From Bacteroidota bacterium (GTDB lineage Bacteria > Bacteroidota > Bacteroidia > Flavobacteriales > Flavobacteriaceae), in NCBI GenBank assembly GCA_947447375.1, contig CANFJB010000002.1, positions 62,001 to 126,000 on the forward strand: a DNA stretch of 64,000 nt. The letters run 5' to 3'. The notes below the pieces were generated by a model that saw only the letters and a program-made list of their open reading frames with translations, was not told where the DNA came from and searched no databases. The position numbers and the translations under genes were made by a program. This document shows, piece by piece, positions 52,403 through 61,437 of the stretch (within the stretch, counting starts at the first letter, position 1; each line of letters starts with the position of its first letter).

Positions 52403-52696
52403 ATGAGAATAATTTCTAAAAAAATATTGCGCGATTTTTGGTCAGCTCATGCAGATTCAGAACAACAACTTAAATCTTGGTTTCAAGAAACAAGCAACGC
52501 TGAATGGAAAAATCCAAACGATGTAAAAAAAGAATATCCAAGTGCAAGTATTTTAAATGATAATCGCATCGTTTTTAATATAAAAGGAAATAGTTACAGA
52601 TTGATTGTAAGGATAAATTATAATTATCAAATGATTTGGATTCGATTTATTGGAACGCACGCAGAGTATGATAAGATTAATGCTAATGAAATTTAA
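52403..52696 (+). CDS. higB: HigB-type mRNA interferase toxin
   Basis: 97 residues from ATG 52403 (MRIISKKILRDFW), the standard HigB N-terminus; an in-frame TTG upstream overlaps the promoter box and is rejected. RelE-fold family that cuts mRNA on the ribosome. Family features: FWSAHADSEQQLKSWF, NRIVFNIKGNSYRLIVRINYNYQMIWIRFIGTHAEYDKI, the last part containing the conserved FIGTHAEYDKI motif of the HigB_toxin family. Toxin precedes antitoxin, typical of higBA. Gap to higA is 5 nt. Confidence 0.93.
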   Translation: MRIISKKILRDFWSAHADSEQQLKSWFQETSNAEWKNPNDVKKEYPSASILNDNRIVFNIKGNSYRLIVRINYNYQMIWIRFIGTHAEYDKINANEI

Positions 52697-52701
52697 AAGC
52701 T

Positions 52702-53058
52702 ATGGAAATTAAACCTATAAAAACAGAAAAAGATTATAATCAAGCATTGGAAAGGTTGGAAACAATCTTTGATGCAAAACCCGGTTCAGTTGAAGGCGAT
52801 GAACTTGAAGTTTTGGGAATTCTCATTGATAAATATGAAAACGAACATTTTCCAATTGGCTTACCAGATCCTATCGAAGCAATAAAATTCAGAATGGAAC
52901 AAATGGGTTATAATCAAAATGATTTAGCGAATATTGTTGGGCTGAAAAGTCGAGCAAGTGAAATCCTAAACCGAAAAAGGAAACTATCATTAGAAATGAT
53001 TCGTCAACTTCACGAGAGATTGAATATTCCAACCGATGTGCTAATTCAAACCTACTGA
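52702..53058 (+). CDS. higA: HigA-type antitoxin, XRE family
   Basis: 118 residues. The N-terminal part (KTEKDYNQALERLETIFDAKPGSVEGDELEVLGILIDKYE) is the toxin-binding region typical of HigA. The C-terminal helix-turn-helix (about 70-112, MEQMGYNQNDLANIVGLKSRASEILN) binds DNA, here probably the TTCCCAAATTGGGAA operator. Neutralises HigB and represses its own operon. Confidence 0.94.
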   Translation: MEIKPIKTEKDYNQALERLETIFDAKPGSVEGDELEVLGILIDKYENEHFPIGLPDPIEAIKFRMEQMGYNQNDLANIVGLKSRASEILNRKRKLSLEMIRQLHERLNIPTDVLIQTY

Positions 53059-53108
53059 CACAAAGCGCTTTGGAAAGCCTTTAAAACTTATAATTAATAT
53101 TAAACAAA

Positions 53109-53522
53109 GTGGCAACAAAAAATAAAACCACCGAAACTGAAGTCAACGTAAACGACTTTATCAATTCATTTGTGGACAACGAACAAAAGAAACAAGATAG
53201 CTTTGCATTAATTGAATTAATCAAAAAATGGTCGGGTTTTGAACCTAAAATGTGGGGTCCAACCATGATAGGATTTGGAAGTTACCATTATAAATATGCT
53301 AGCGGTCACCAAGGAGACTCGATGATAATTGGGTTTTCACCACGAAAAAATGAATTCTCGCTTTATGTGGTGGCACCCGGAAAAGAGCACGGCCTTCTTC
53401 TTGAAAAACTGGGTAAATACAAAATGGGAAAAGCGTGTATTTACTTTAAAAAATTATCCGATCTTGACCTTAGTGTTTTAGAGGCGATTTGTAAAGAGAC
53501 CATTCAACATCAAAGTAAATAG
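53109..53522 (+). CDS. DUF1801 domain protein
   Basis: 137 residues from a GTG start (53109). The core WGPTMIGFGSYHYKYASGHQGDSMIIGFSPRKNEFSLYV is characteristic of DUF1801 (YdhG-like) proteins, whose biochemical role is unknown; KMGKACIYFKKLSDLDLSVLE closes the domain. Soluble. It lies 50 nt after higA, in the accessory islet. Possibly co-transcribed with higBA. The family is often seen as a single cassette-like gene in variable regions. Confidence 0.88.
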   Translation: MATKNKTTETEVNVNDFINSFVDNEQKKQDSFALIELIKKWSGFEPKMWGPTMIGFGSYHYKYASGHQGDSMIIGFSPRKNEFSLYVVAPGKEHGLLLEKLGKYKMGKACIYFKKLSDLDLSVLEAICKETIQHQSK

Positions 53523-53614
53523 ACACAGATCTACTGATTAAAACCGTTGCGGTTACTTTTTTTCACCAAAAAAGAAACAAAAGACAATTAAATATCTAAA
53601 GGCACAATTGAAAT

Positions 53615-53720
53615 CCCTTTGCGTTCTTTGCGAAACCCTTGCGTTCTTTGCGGTTAAACAAACAAACGATTAACCTTTATTTCGCCACAAAAGATCTAAA
53701 CCCTTCCGCGGTTAAACAAA
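53615..53720. repeat. Short dispersed-type repeats before holB
   Basis: The 258-nt spacer between the DUF1801 gene and holB contains TTGCGTTCTTTGCG twice (53619-53632 and 53639-53652) and GCGGTTAAACAAA twice (53650-53662 and 53708-53720). From memory, CTTTGCG..GGTTAAA words are frequent in Flavobacterium spacers, so this may be a member of a dispersed repeat family. No gene seen. Confidence 0.65.
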
Positions 53721-53768
53721 TTATCGAATAACCGAATCCCCAAATTACCTTTTCTAAGAACTTTCTAT

Positions 53769-53776
53769 TATCTTTG
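53769..53776 (+). promoter_or_regulatory. Candidate -7 box giving a leaderless holB transcript
   Basis: TATCTTTG fits TAnnTTTG and ends 4 nt before the holB ATG, so transcription would begin at or next to the A of the start codon. Confidence 0.5.
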
Positions 53777-53780
53777 CTTT

Positions 53781-54929
53781 ATGCTGTTTTCCCAAATATT
53801 AGGACAAGATTACATTAAAAATCATTTGACAAAAAGCGCGTCTTCGGGCAGGATTCCTCATGCACAATTGTTTGTAGGGCCTGAAGGATGCGGGACTTTA
53901 GCGATGGCAATTGCATATGCTCAATATATTTTGTGCCACAATACTGACGGCGAAAACACCAACGGAAACGAATCTTGCAACCTAAAATTCAATTCGATTT
54001 CTCACCCCGATTTGCATTTTATTTTTCCAACAGTAACCACCGAGGACGTAAAAACAAAACCAAAAAGTGTCGATTTTATGGCGGATTGGCGTCAATTTGT
54101 TGCTGAAAATCCATACGGCGGACTGTTTGATTGGTACAAAATTCTAGGAGTTCAAAACAAGCAAGGGGAAATTCGAGTAGACGATGCCCAGGAAATATTG
54201 AAATTACTTTCTTTGAAATCCTATGAAGGCGGACATAAAATTGTGATTGTTTGGATGGCCGAAAAAATGAATGTAACCTCCTCCAACAAGCTTTTAAAAT
54301 TACTAGAAGAACCGCCAGAAAAAACGGTTTTTATTTTGATTGCCGAGAATGAAGAAGATATAATTCAAACTATTTTATCGCGTTGCCAAGTGTTGCATTT
54401 TGGTGGCTTGAGTGAAAAAGTAATTGCCGATAGCCTGATTTTAAAGGAGAATATTGAGGCGAGTTTGGCCGATAAAATTGCACATCAATCGCAAGGAAAT
54501 TACAACAAAGCATTGCTTTTACTAGACGAAGAAAGTGAAGAACTGCCTTTTGAAGAATGGTTTGTTTCTTGGGTTCGTGCCGCTTTTCGAGCCAAGGGAA
54601 ATGCCGAAGCAATTCAGGATTTGATTCTTTGGAGCGAACAAATTGCTGGTTTAGGAAGAGAAACGCAGAAGAAATTTTTAAACTTTTGCATCGATATGTT
54701 TCGCCAGGCTTTAATGCTGAATTACGAAACTAAAAAACTGGTTTACATGGAAACGAAAGTGCCTAAATTCCAATTGGAAAATTTTGCTCCATTTGTAAAC
54801 GGAAACAATATAAATGATATTTTTAAGGAACTTTCCGACGCGATGTATCACATCGAACGCAACGGAAATGCAAAAATAATTTTAACAGATTTATCAATAA
54901 AACTAACTCGTTTAATTCACAAAAAATAA
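53781..54929 (+). CDS. holB: DNA polymerase III clamp-loader subunit (delta'/gamma-like)
   Basis: 382 residues. Part of the clamp loader that places the beta clamp on DNA. LGQDYIKNHLTKSASSGRIPHAQLF at the start and the sensor-like SNKLLKLLEEPPEKTVFILIAENEEDIIQTILSRCQ block (with the SRC motif) are typical. The P-loop is degenerate (VGPEGCGTLAM, no GKT lysine), as in delta', which does not hydrolyse ATP. Cysteines in CHNT and ESCNLKF may be the zinc-site remnants. It lies 6 nt before the DoxX gene. Confidence 0.92.
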   Translation: MLFSQILGQDYIKNHLTKSASSGRIPHAQLFVGPEGCGTLAMAIAYAQYILCHNTDGENTNGNESCNLKFNSISHPDLHFIFPTVTTEDVKTKPKSVDFMADWRQFVAENPYGGLFDWYKILGVQNKQGEIRVDDAQEILKLLSLKSYEGGHKIVIVWMAEKMNVTSSNKLLKLLEEPPEKTVFILIAENEEDIIQTILSRCQVLHFGGLSEKVIADSLILKENIEASLADKIAHQSQGNYNKALLLLDEESEELPFEEWFVSWVRAAFRAKGNAEAIQDLILWSEQIAGLGRETQKKFLNFCIDMFRQALMLNYETKKLVYMETKVPKFQLENFAPFVNGNNINDIFKELSDAMYHIERNGNAKIILTDLSIKLTRLIHKK

Positions 54930-54935
54930 CCAATT

Positions 54936-55319
54936 ATGAATAATGTAGCTTCTATTTTAGTTTTGATTTTTTTAGCGTTAACTTTTTTACAATCTGGTTA
55001 CGATAAATTGTTCCATTGGAAAGACAATGTAGGCTGGTTAACAGGTCATTTTGCCAATACCTTTTTGAAAAAAGCGGTTCCTTTTGCTTTGTTCCACGTG
55101 CTGGTTTTGGAATTAATTTCTGGCGTTTTAAGTATAGTTGGCGCAATTGAATTGTATGTAAATGAAGGTCGAACTTTTGGTTTTTATGCAGGAATATTCT
55201 CGTGCGTTACGCTTTTAATGTTGCTTTTTGGACAACGATTAGCGAAAGATTATGATGGCGCACGCACAATTGTAATCTATTTTATTCCTGCCGTAATGGT
55301 GGTTTATTGGTTGAATTAA
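54936..55319 (+). CDS. DoxX family membrane protein
   Basis: 127 residues with about four hydrophobic helices (ASILVLIFLALTFLQSGYDKL, FALFHVLVLELISGVLSIVG, FYAGIFSCVTLLMLLFGQRLA, TIVIYFIPAVMVVYWL). The FLQSGYDKLFHW motif is typical of DoxX/DoxD-like proteins, which are linked to redox or quinone functions without a settled activity. It is 6 nt after holB and converges with the helicase gene, with 2 nt between the stops. Confidence 0.85.
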   Translation: MNNVASILVLIFLALTFLQSGYDKLFHWKDNVGWLTGHFANTFLKKAVPFALFHVLVLELISGVLSIVGAIELYVNEGRTFGFYAGIFSCVTLLMLLFGQRLAKDYDGARTIVIYFIPAVMVVYWLN

Positions 55320-55321
55320 TC

Positions 55322-57595
55322 CTATTTCCCTATTGCCGCTTTGAACAATCGCATGTCGTTCCACGTGAATTTATCGCCGTGGACTTCCATTAATTCGTTT
55401 AAAGATTCTCCTTTAAATCCCTTAAAAATAAGGGTTAACGCTTCTATTTTGTCTTCTGGCATCACCTCTTGAAGTTGGACTTGCCCTGCTTCAATTAATT
55501 TGGCAAAATGGCCGTAGATGGTTTGTGGCGTTAATTTTCTGATGGCTGCAATTTCGTTTATAGAATTGCTTTGAAGCCACAATTCATAGGTTTCCTGCGT
55601 GGTTGATTTTTTTGGGGCTGCTGTTTTGGAACTTTTCTTTTTGGTGTAACGATTTACATCAACATCGTCTTCTACAATAGTAATATTCAGCTCTTTGAAC
55701 TTCGTTTGTATTTCAGAAATCTTATTGGTTCGATACGATTTAATTTCATTGGAAGTCAAATTTTCTTTTGAAATTTCAGCACCTGCGGCAACGGTATTTA
55801 TTAGTAATTTGGCTTTCATTAATTGGAAAACTGCTTTGATTTGCATTTCTTCCAAAAGCACTAATTCATCGAAATAGGCATTTGCTTTTTTAGCGCGTTT
55901 TACCTCTTCCATTTTCCATAAAATATCGTAAACAACACGATCCATTGTTGCAAAGAAGTAATTGTATGCAGCATGAATTCGTTCTGATATTTGATTGATA
56001 TCAAAATTCTCGGCAGCAAATAGTTTGTCCAATTGCGATAAGAATTTTCTGGATGGATCCAATATTTCTCCGATACTTTCTGCTTGTTTTTTGGCCCAAA
56101 CGGCGTGTTTCGACTTCTCAGAAACCTCTGATTTTTCGTTATAACTGAACTGGTGATTTCTCCACTCTTGAGTTAAATCGGCCCAATCAAAAGTGGCTTT
56201 TAAGTAATTATGGAGGTACTTTTTAGTGTCTTGTTGTAACGATTCTGCCAGCGCCTCTTCTGAAGCTTTGTTCAAAGAATAGTCCATCACATCTTGATCG
56301 TTTGAAATACCATTCATTTGCAAAGGCGAAAGTAAAATAAGCCCGTTTAAAGTCCGAAGTCTTGACAATGCAACATAGGCCTGACCTGGAACAAAAACTT
56401 GCGAAACATCAAGCGCTGCTTTGTCAAAAGTAAGTCCTTGGCTTTTGTGAACGGTAATTGCCCAAGCTAATTTTATTGGATAATGAACAAAAGTTCCTAA
56501 TATTTCTTCTTCGATTTCCTTGGTGGTATCATTGATTTTATAGCGGATATTTTGCCATTCAAATTTTTCAACTTCTATGGTTAAATTTTCTTCAGGAAAA
56601 TGAACGAGGATTTCATTTTTTGATAGTGATTTTATGAAACCCATTTTGCCATTGAAATACTTTTTCTCAAAGGACGGATCGTTTTTTACAAACATAATTT
56701 GAGCGCCAACTTTCAATTGTAAATTATGTTCTATTGGATAAATTTTATCCGGGAAATCGTCAACAATTTCAGGATTGAACGTCATTAAATTTCCATCTAA
56801 ATCATTCAGCGCATTTGCGTTTATGGCGTCGGCTTTAGCATTGTGTGTGGTCAGAATGATGTATCCTTTGTTCTTATTTAAATCGAAATTGGGTTTTACA
56901 TATTGGTTTAAAACGGCAATATCTTGGTTGGAGATTTGGTTGTTTCGAAGGTTGTTTAAAATTGAAATAAACGCGTCGTCCGATTGTCTAAAGATCTTAG
57001 ATAGTTCAATATAAAGTGGCGGATTTTGCTGAATTACATGCGAATGAAAAAAGAATTTGCCGTTATAATATTTTCTCAATGTACTCCATTCTTCTTCTCG
57101 AATTACGGGTGGCAATTGCAATAAATCTCCTATAAATAGAACTTGAACACCTCCAAAAGGCGCTTTCTTTTTACGAACAGATTGCATCATAAAATCGATC
57201 GCGTCTAGTAAATCGGCGCGCAACATGCTGACTTCATCAATAATCATCAATTCCATATTTCGAATGACCGCTTTTTTTAAACCGCTCATTTTGAAGTGTC
57301 TAACTAATGTGCTTTTGGTTTCAAATTTTACACTATCGGAAAAATGTGGTGCAGAATGATCTGGAATAAATCCTCCGAAAGGGAGTTGGAACATGGAGTG
57401 AATAGTAACTCCTCCGGCATTTAACGCTGCAATTCCTGTTGGCGCAACCACCACGGTGTTTTTGTGAGTGGTTTTAATAATTTCCTTTAAAAGTGTGGTT
57501 TTACCAGTTCCTGCTTTTCCTGTCAAAAATAGGGAACGATTGGTTTGATTGATAAATTTTAAAGTGAATTCTGCGGCTTCGGATATCGTTTGCAT
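55322..57595 (-). CDS. Pif1-like superfamily 1 DNA helicase with C-terminal HTH domain
   Basis: 757 residues. Helicase motifs: Walker A GKAGTGKT (26-33), TIHSMFQLP, Walker B LMIIDEVSML, GDLLQLPP, and the C-terminal AITVHKSQGLTFDKA and YVALSRLRTL of Pif1/RecD-type 5'-3' helicases. The last ~100 residues form a helix-turn-helix region (TQETYELWLQSNSINEIAAIRKLTPQTIYGHF) of the HTH_40/RQC-like type seen in Bacteroidetes homologues. Likely acts in DNA replication or repair, on G4 or other structures (inference from Pif1). Single gene. Confidence 0.92.
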   Translation of the reverse strand: MQTISEAAEFTLKFINQTNRSLFLTGKAGTGKTTLLKEIIKTTHKNTVVVAPTGIAALNAGGVTIHSMFQLPFGGFIPDHSAPHFSDSVKFETKSTLVRHFKMSGLKKAVIRNMELMIIDEVSMLRADLLDAIDFMMQSVRKKKAPFGGVQVLFIGDLLQLPPVIREEEWSTLRKYYNGKFFFHSHVIQQNPPLYIELSKIFRQSDDAFISILNNLRNNQISNQDIAVLNQYVKPNFDLNKNKGYIILTTHNAKADAINANALNDLDGNLMTFNPEIVDDFPDKIYPIEHNLQLKVGAQIMFVKNDPSFEKKYFNGKMGFIKSLSKNEILVHFPEENLTIEVEKFEWQNIRYKINDTTKEIEEEILGTFVHYPIKLAWAITVHKSQGLTFDKAALDVSQVFVPGQAYVALSRLRTLNGLILLSPLQMNGISNDQDVMDYSLNKASEEALAESLQQDTKKYLHNYLKATFDWADLTQEWRNHQFSYNEKSEVSEKSKHAVWAKKQAESIGEILDPSRKFLSQLDKLFAAENFDINQISERIHAAYNYFFATMDRVVYDILWKMEEVKRAKKANAYFDELVLLEEMQIKAVFQLMKAKLLINTVAAGAEISKENLTSNEIKSYRTNKISEIQTKFKELNITIVEDDVDVNRYTKKKSSKTAAPKKSTTQETYELWLQSNSINEIAAIRKLTPQTIYGHFAKLIEAGQVQLQEVMPEDKIEALTLIFKGFKGESLNELMEVHGDKFTWNDMRLFKAAIGK

Positions 57596-57656
57596 TGTTG
57601 TAAATTAGATGCTGAAAGTACAATTTATATTTTAATTACAAATTATTATAAATAAA

Positions 57657-57680
57657 AAATGCCTTCGATTGAAGGCATTT
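57657..57680 (-). terminator. Intrinsic terminator after the OmpH-like gene
   Basis: Perfect 10-bp stem AAATGCCTTC (57657-57666) / GAAGGCATTT (57671-57680), 4-nt loop, followed on the minus strand by a T-rich tail. 19 nt past the stop. Confidence 0.88.
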
Positions 57681-57699
57681 AAATATTGATGAAGAAATA

Positions 57700-58275
57700 T
57701 TATTTCTTTTTATCTGCTGCTGGAGCGTCTTTTTTATCTTCAGATTTTGAAGATTTATACTTGTCGTTCAAAAGCTTGATAAGCTCTTTTGTGATGTCGT
57801 ATTTGTCCTCTGCATATAATATAGACGCTGAGTCTCCAGTTCCATAAATGTAAGCGTATCCTTTTTCTTTACCGTAAGCTTTGATAAATTTCTTAACTCC
57901 GCTTACCACAGAATCAATTTCTACCCCGCTTTCTTGTTGCAATTGTTGTGCAATTGACTGTTGCGCATATTGAAGTTGTTGCTCTCTTTTTTGCAATTCA
58001 GCCCCTTTTTGTTGTGCCCAAGCTTGCCCGTTCATTTGAGCGTCTTTTTGAAAACTTGCTGCTTCTGCTTTAAATTTTGCAATTTCAGCTTGAAGCTCTC
58101 TTCCCATTTCTTCCGATTTGACTTTGTATTTTGCTTCGATGTCTTTCGCTTCTGTATACTCGATCATTAATTTAGAAGTATCTACGTAAGCGGTTTTTGT
58201 TGATGCAACTTCTGCAGTTTTATTACATGAGATAATTAAAAATGCGATTGCGATAATTACTAATGATTTTTTCAT
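57700..58275 (-). CDS. OmpH/Skp-family lipoprotein
   Basis: 191 residues. The signal peptide MKKSLVIIAIAFLIISC has a lipobox (IISC), so unlike E. coli Skp it is predicted to be lipid-anchored. The OmpH domain has TAYVDTSKLMIEYTEAKDIEAKY, then a long coiled coil (about 45-115, rich in Gln/Ala/Glu) and the KKFIKAYGKEKGYAYIYGTGDSASILYAEDKYDIT strand region. The Lys/Ala/Pro tail is low-complexity. Probably a periplasmic chaperone for outer-membrane proteins. Confidence 0.88.
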   Translation of the reverse strand: MKKSLVIIAIAFLIISCNKTAEVASTKTAYVDTSKLMIEYTEAKDIEAKYKVKSEEMGRELQAEIAKFKAEAASFQKDAQMNGQAWAQQKGAELQKREQQLQYAQQSIAQQLQQESGVEIDSVVSGVKKFIKAYGKEKGYAYIYGTGDSASILYAEDKYDITKELIKLLNDKYKSSKSEDKKDAPAADKKK

Positions 58276-58504
58276 CCTTTTTTGATATTGATTTTTTAAT
58301 TGTTGGTAAAAGTATAAATTTTAATTTAATAACTAAAATGTTTAAAATTTGTCCGATTTATGAACTATAAGTTTTTATAATTGGTTTTTGGTTTACTATA
58401 ATAATAAGTTATAAAAATTGGATTTATTTAAGCTAATTTCCGACGATTTAATAAAAACGGCGACAAAAGTTATGTTATAGCTAAAAATCGTCTTTTAAAT
58501 CGCT

Positions 58505-59365
58505 TTAAATCGCTTTCCCGGTGTTTTTTAACACATAAATATGGGAAGAATACTCCAAACTCCAATTTGCTTTCCAATTTGAAACTAATCCAATCCAAAT
58601 TGCTTTTACAAAATTCATTTTCCCGTTTTTATATTTTTCGGAAAGCAAACTCACATAAAAGGAATCAAATTTCATTGGAAGCACTTTTTCTAATTTTATA
58701 TCTTCTTTTTCAAAAAGTAATTTGATGGCTGTTTTTGAAAAATGCCAAAAGTGAATTGGCACATCAAATGCGGCCCAGAATTTTCCGTAATAGTTAGCGT
58801 CGTAGGATTTGAAATTTGGAACGGCAATAATTATTGTGCCATTTGGTTTAACCAATCTTTTTAATTCTTTGATTTGAATTTCCAAATTTGGAACGTGTTC
58901 TAAAACGTGCCACATGGTAATTACGTCAAAAGAGTTGCTTTCTAATTCTTCTGTAGAATCTGAAAATTGGATTCCTTTTCCAATGGCAATTCCTTTTGCT
59001 TTTTCACTTGGCTCAACTCCGATTGTGTTCCAACCATTTTGTTTTGCGGTTAACAAAAAGTCGCCTGTTCCAGCTCCAATATCTAATAAATTGCATTTGA
59101 TAGAACTGCAATTATTAATCAAATTTAATTTGTTTTTTAATGCAATTCCTTTTACAAAATGATAGGCTTTTTCAAATAAAGATCTCTTCGAATCGGTATG
59201 AGAAATGTAATCATTGCTTTCATAATACCTCCCTAAATTTTCCGGAGAAGGTTGCGGCGAAGTAATTAATAGGTCTAAATCTTGATCGTAATACAATTCG
59301 AAAGTTTCCTTAGAAACAGAATAATCGGTTACGGTAAGAAAGTGTTTTTTATTAGAAATATCCAT
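58505..59365 (-). CDS. Class I SAM-dependent methyltransferase
   Basis: 286 residues. SAM-binding motif I LLDIGAGTGDFLLTAKQNGW (about 90-109), GVEPSEKA and the post-motif MWHVLEHVPNL place it in the Methyltransf_23 group. The N-terminal ITSPQPSPENLGRYYESNDYISHTD is seen in similar surface-sugar methyltransferases. Substrate unknown. It lies downstream of mnmG on the same strand, 112 nt away, with a parS-type site in between. Confidence 0.88.
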   Translation of the reverse strand: MDISNKKHFLTVTDYSVSKETFELYYDQDLDLLITSPQPSPENLGRYYESNDYISHTDSKRSLFEKAYHFVKGIALKNKLNLINNCSSIKCNLLDIGAGTGDFLLTAKQNGWNTIGVEPSEKAKGIAIGKGIQFSDSTEELESNSFDVITMWHVLEHVPNLEIQIKELKRLVKPNGTIIIAVPNFKSYDANYYGKFWAAFDVPIHFWHFSKTAIKLLFEKEDIKLEKVLPMKFDSFYVSLLSEKYKNGKMNFVKAIWIGLVSNWKANWSLEYSSHIYVLKNTGKAI

Positions 59366-59430
59366 ATTTAAATATTGTAATTTTAAACTGAAAATCGGAA
59401 CAACTCAATAATAGCGGGATTTAACAAAGT

Positions 59431-59446
59431 AGTTTCACGTGGAACA
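59431..59446 (-). promoter_or_regulatory. parS-type ParB-binding site 1
   Basis: Minus strand TGTTCCACGTGAAACT: 14 of 16 match to the B. subtilis-type parS TGTTTCACGTGAAACA. Located between the methyltransferase gene and mnmG. Confidence 0.75.
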
Positions 59447-59477
59447 TTGGTATTCTGAAATCTAAAATCAGAAATCA

Positions 59478-61349
59478 TTAACGCCCCATGTAAATTAGCA
59501 ATACCGATATATCGCTTGGTGAAACTCCACTAATTCTAGACGCTTGTGAAATAGTAACAGGTCGGATTTTTGAGAGCTTTTGCTTCGCTTCAATCGACAT
59601 TGATTTGATGTTATTGTAGTCGAAATCATCTGGGATTTTTAGGTCTTCCAAACGCAATAATTTATTAGCGTTGTTTCTTTCCTTTTCAATATATCCTGAA
59701 TATTTAACTTGGATTTCTGCTTGTTCCAAAATCTCCAAATCGATATCATTTGCATCTATATAATCATTAACCTTGTCTAATTTCATCATGTCTTCAAGGT
59801 CAATTTGAGGGCGCGAAAACATTTTAAACATCTTGTCGGACTGGTCAATTAGAGCGGTTTCTTTTGCTTCTAAAATAGGATTTGCTTCTGCTGGTGTAAT
59901 GCTGGTTTCTTTAAAGAAAGCCACCATTTTTTCAGATTCATTAAGCTTGTGTTCCATTCTTCGAAGACGTTTTTCTGACGCTAAACCAATTTCATAGGAA
60001 AGCGGCGTTAATCTAAAATCGGCATTGTCTTGACGCAATAACGTTCTGAATTCCGCTCTTGAAGTAAACATTCTATAAGGCTCTTCTGTTCCTTTTGTGA
60101 TTAAATCGTCAATTAAAACACCAATATAAGCTTCGTCTCTTTTCAATATTAAAGGCGCTCTTTCTTGAACTTTTAAAGCAGCATTAATACCCGCCATTAA
60201 ACCTTGTGAAGCGGCTTCTTCATAACCTGTTGTGCCGTTAATTTGTCCTGCAAAATAAAGTCCTTCAACCAGCTTCGTTTCTAAAGTATGTTTTAATTGT
60301 GTAGGAGGAAAATAATCGTATTCTATTGCATAGCCAGGTCGGAAAAACTTAACTTTTTCAAACCCTACAACTGAACTTAGAGCTTTAAATTGGATGTCTT
60401 CCGGCAATGAAGTAGAAAACCCATTTACATAAACTTCTACAGTATTCCATCCTTCTGGTTCAACAAACAATTGGTGTCTTTCCTTATCGGCAAAGCGATT
60501 AATTTTATCTTCAATTGAGGGGCAATAACGCGGACCAAGGCTTTTAATTCTTCCATTAAACATCGGAGATCTGTCAAATCCTTCTCTTAAAATGTCGTGA
60601 ACATCTAAAGAAGTATAGGTCATGTAACACGATTTTTGATGAGTAAGCGGTTTTGTTATGTCTGAATACGAGAATTTATCTGGTTTTACATCACCTTTTT
60701 CTTCGTTCATTTTGGAATAATCCAATGATCTTCCGTCTACTCTTGGCGGCGTACCTGTTTTCATTCTTCCGGATTCAAAACCCGCTTTTACTAAATCTTC
60801 GGTAACTCCGTAGGCGGCACTTTCGCCGGCTCTACCTCCTCCAAATTGTTTTTCTCCAATGTGAATTAATCCATTCAGAAAAGTACCGTTTGTAAGGACT
60901 ACCGTTTTTGCTTTTATTTGAATTCCTAAAGAAGTTTTGATTCCTTTTATTTGTCCGTTTTCTATAATTAATCCCGCAACCATTTCTTGGTAAAAGTCAA
61001 GATTAGGAGTTTGCTCCAACATTAATCTCCATTCTTCTGCGAATCGCATACGGTCGCTTTGAACTCTTGGAGACCACATTGCAGGCCCTTTTGACTTATT
61101 TAGCATTTTGAATTGGATCGCAGTTTTATCAGAAACAATTCCTGAATAACCACCAAGCGCGTCAATTTCTCTTACAATTTGTCCTTTTGCAATTCCTCCC
61201 ATTGCAGGATTACAAGACATTTGGGCAATGTTTTGTAAGCTCATGGTGACCAATAAAGTTTTGGCTCCTAAATTCGCGGCAGCGGCAGCGGCTTCTGAAC
61301 CGGCATGGCCTGCGCCAACAACAATAACATCGTAAGTATCTTGAAACAA
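59478..61349 (-). CDS. mnmG: tRNA uridine 5-carboxymethylaminomethyl modification enzyme MnmG (GidA)
   Basis: 623 residues. FAD-containing subunit that, with MnmE, modifies the wobble uridine of certain tRNAs using methylene-tetrahydrofolate. N-terminal FAD motif VVGAGHAGSEAAAAAANLGAK (about 11-31), NPAMGGIAKGQIVREIDALGG, GRMKTGTPPRVDGRS, and INGTTGYEEAASQGLMAGINAA are intact, as is the helical C-terminus ending VSPSDISVLLIYMGR. In many bacteria the gene lies near the replication origin, which fits the parS sites around it here. Confidence 0.97.
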   Translation of the reverse strand: MFQDTYDVIVVGAGHAGSEAAAAAANLGAKTLLVTMSLQNIAQMSCNPAMGGIAKGQIVREIDALGGYSGIVSDKTAIQFKMLNKSKGPAMWSPRVQSDRMRFAEEWRLMLEQTPNLDFYQEMVAGLIIENGQIKGIKTSLGIQIKAKTVVLTNGTFLNGLIHIGEKQFGGGRAGESAAYGVTEDLVKAGFESGRMKTGTPPRVDGRSLDYSKMNEEKGDVKPDKFSYSDITKPLTHQKSCYMTYTSLDVHDILREGFDRSPMFNGRIKSLGPRYCPSIEDKINRFADKERHQLFVEPEGWNTVEVYVNGFSTSLPEDIQFKALSSVVGFEKVKFFRPGYAIEYDYFPPTQLKHTLETKLVEGLYFAGQINGTTGYEEAASQGLMAGINAALKVQERAPLILKRDEAYIGVLIDDLITKGTEEPYRMFTSRAEFRTLLRQDNADFRLTPLSYEIGLASEKRLRRMEHKLNESEKMVAFFKETSITPAEANPILEAKETALIDQSDKMFKMFSRPQIDLEDMMKLDKVNDYIDANDIDLEILEQAEIQVKYSGYIEKERNNANKLLRLEDLKIPDDFDYNNIKSMSIEAKQKLSKIRPVTISQASRISGVSPSDISVLLIYMGR

Positions 61350-61379
61350 TTTCTTTTTATTTAATAATCGTTATAACTA

Positions 61380-61395
61380 TGTTCCACGTGAAACA
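61380..61395 (+). promoter_or_regulatory. parS-type ParB-binding site 2
   Basis: TGTTCCACGTGAAACA, 15 of 16 match to TGTTTCACGTGAAACA, in the ybeY-mnmG spacer 31 nt upstream of the mnmG ATG. Confidence 0.82.
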
Positions 61396-61437
61396 TTTTT
61401 TTCTGACAATTCAAATGCAAAAACACAAAAAATAATT

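Noticed and set aside
53615..53720. Possible CRISPR-like repeats before holB
   Set aside because: Only two copies of a 14-mer and a 13-mer with irregular spacing, no spacers of equal length and no cas genes.
55082..55384. GTTCCACGTG sequences at about 55091-55100 and 55370-55379
   Set aside because: They share only the CACGTG core half with parS (mismatched right arms) and lie in coding sequence of the DoxX and helicase genes; not counted as sites.
58276..58504. Possible small RNA or regulatory region between the OmpH-like and methyltransferase genes
   Set aside because: A/T-rich with no clear hairpin, promoter consensus or ORF; only a short AAATCGCTTT direct repeat at its edge. Nothing supportable.
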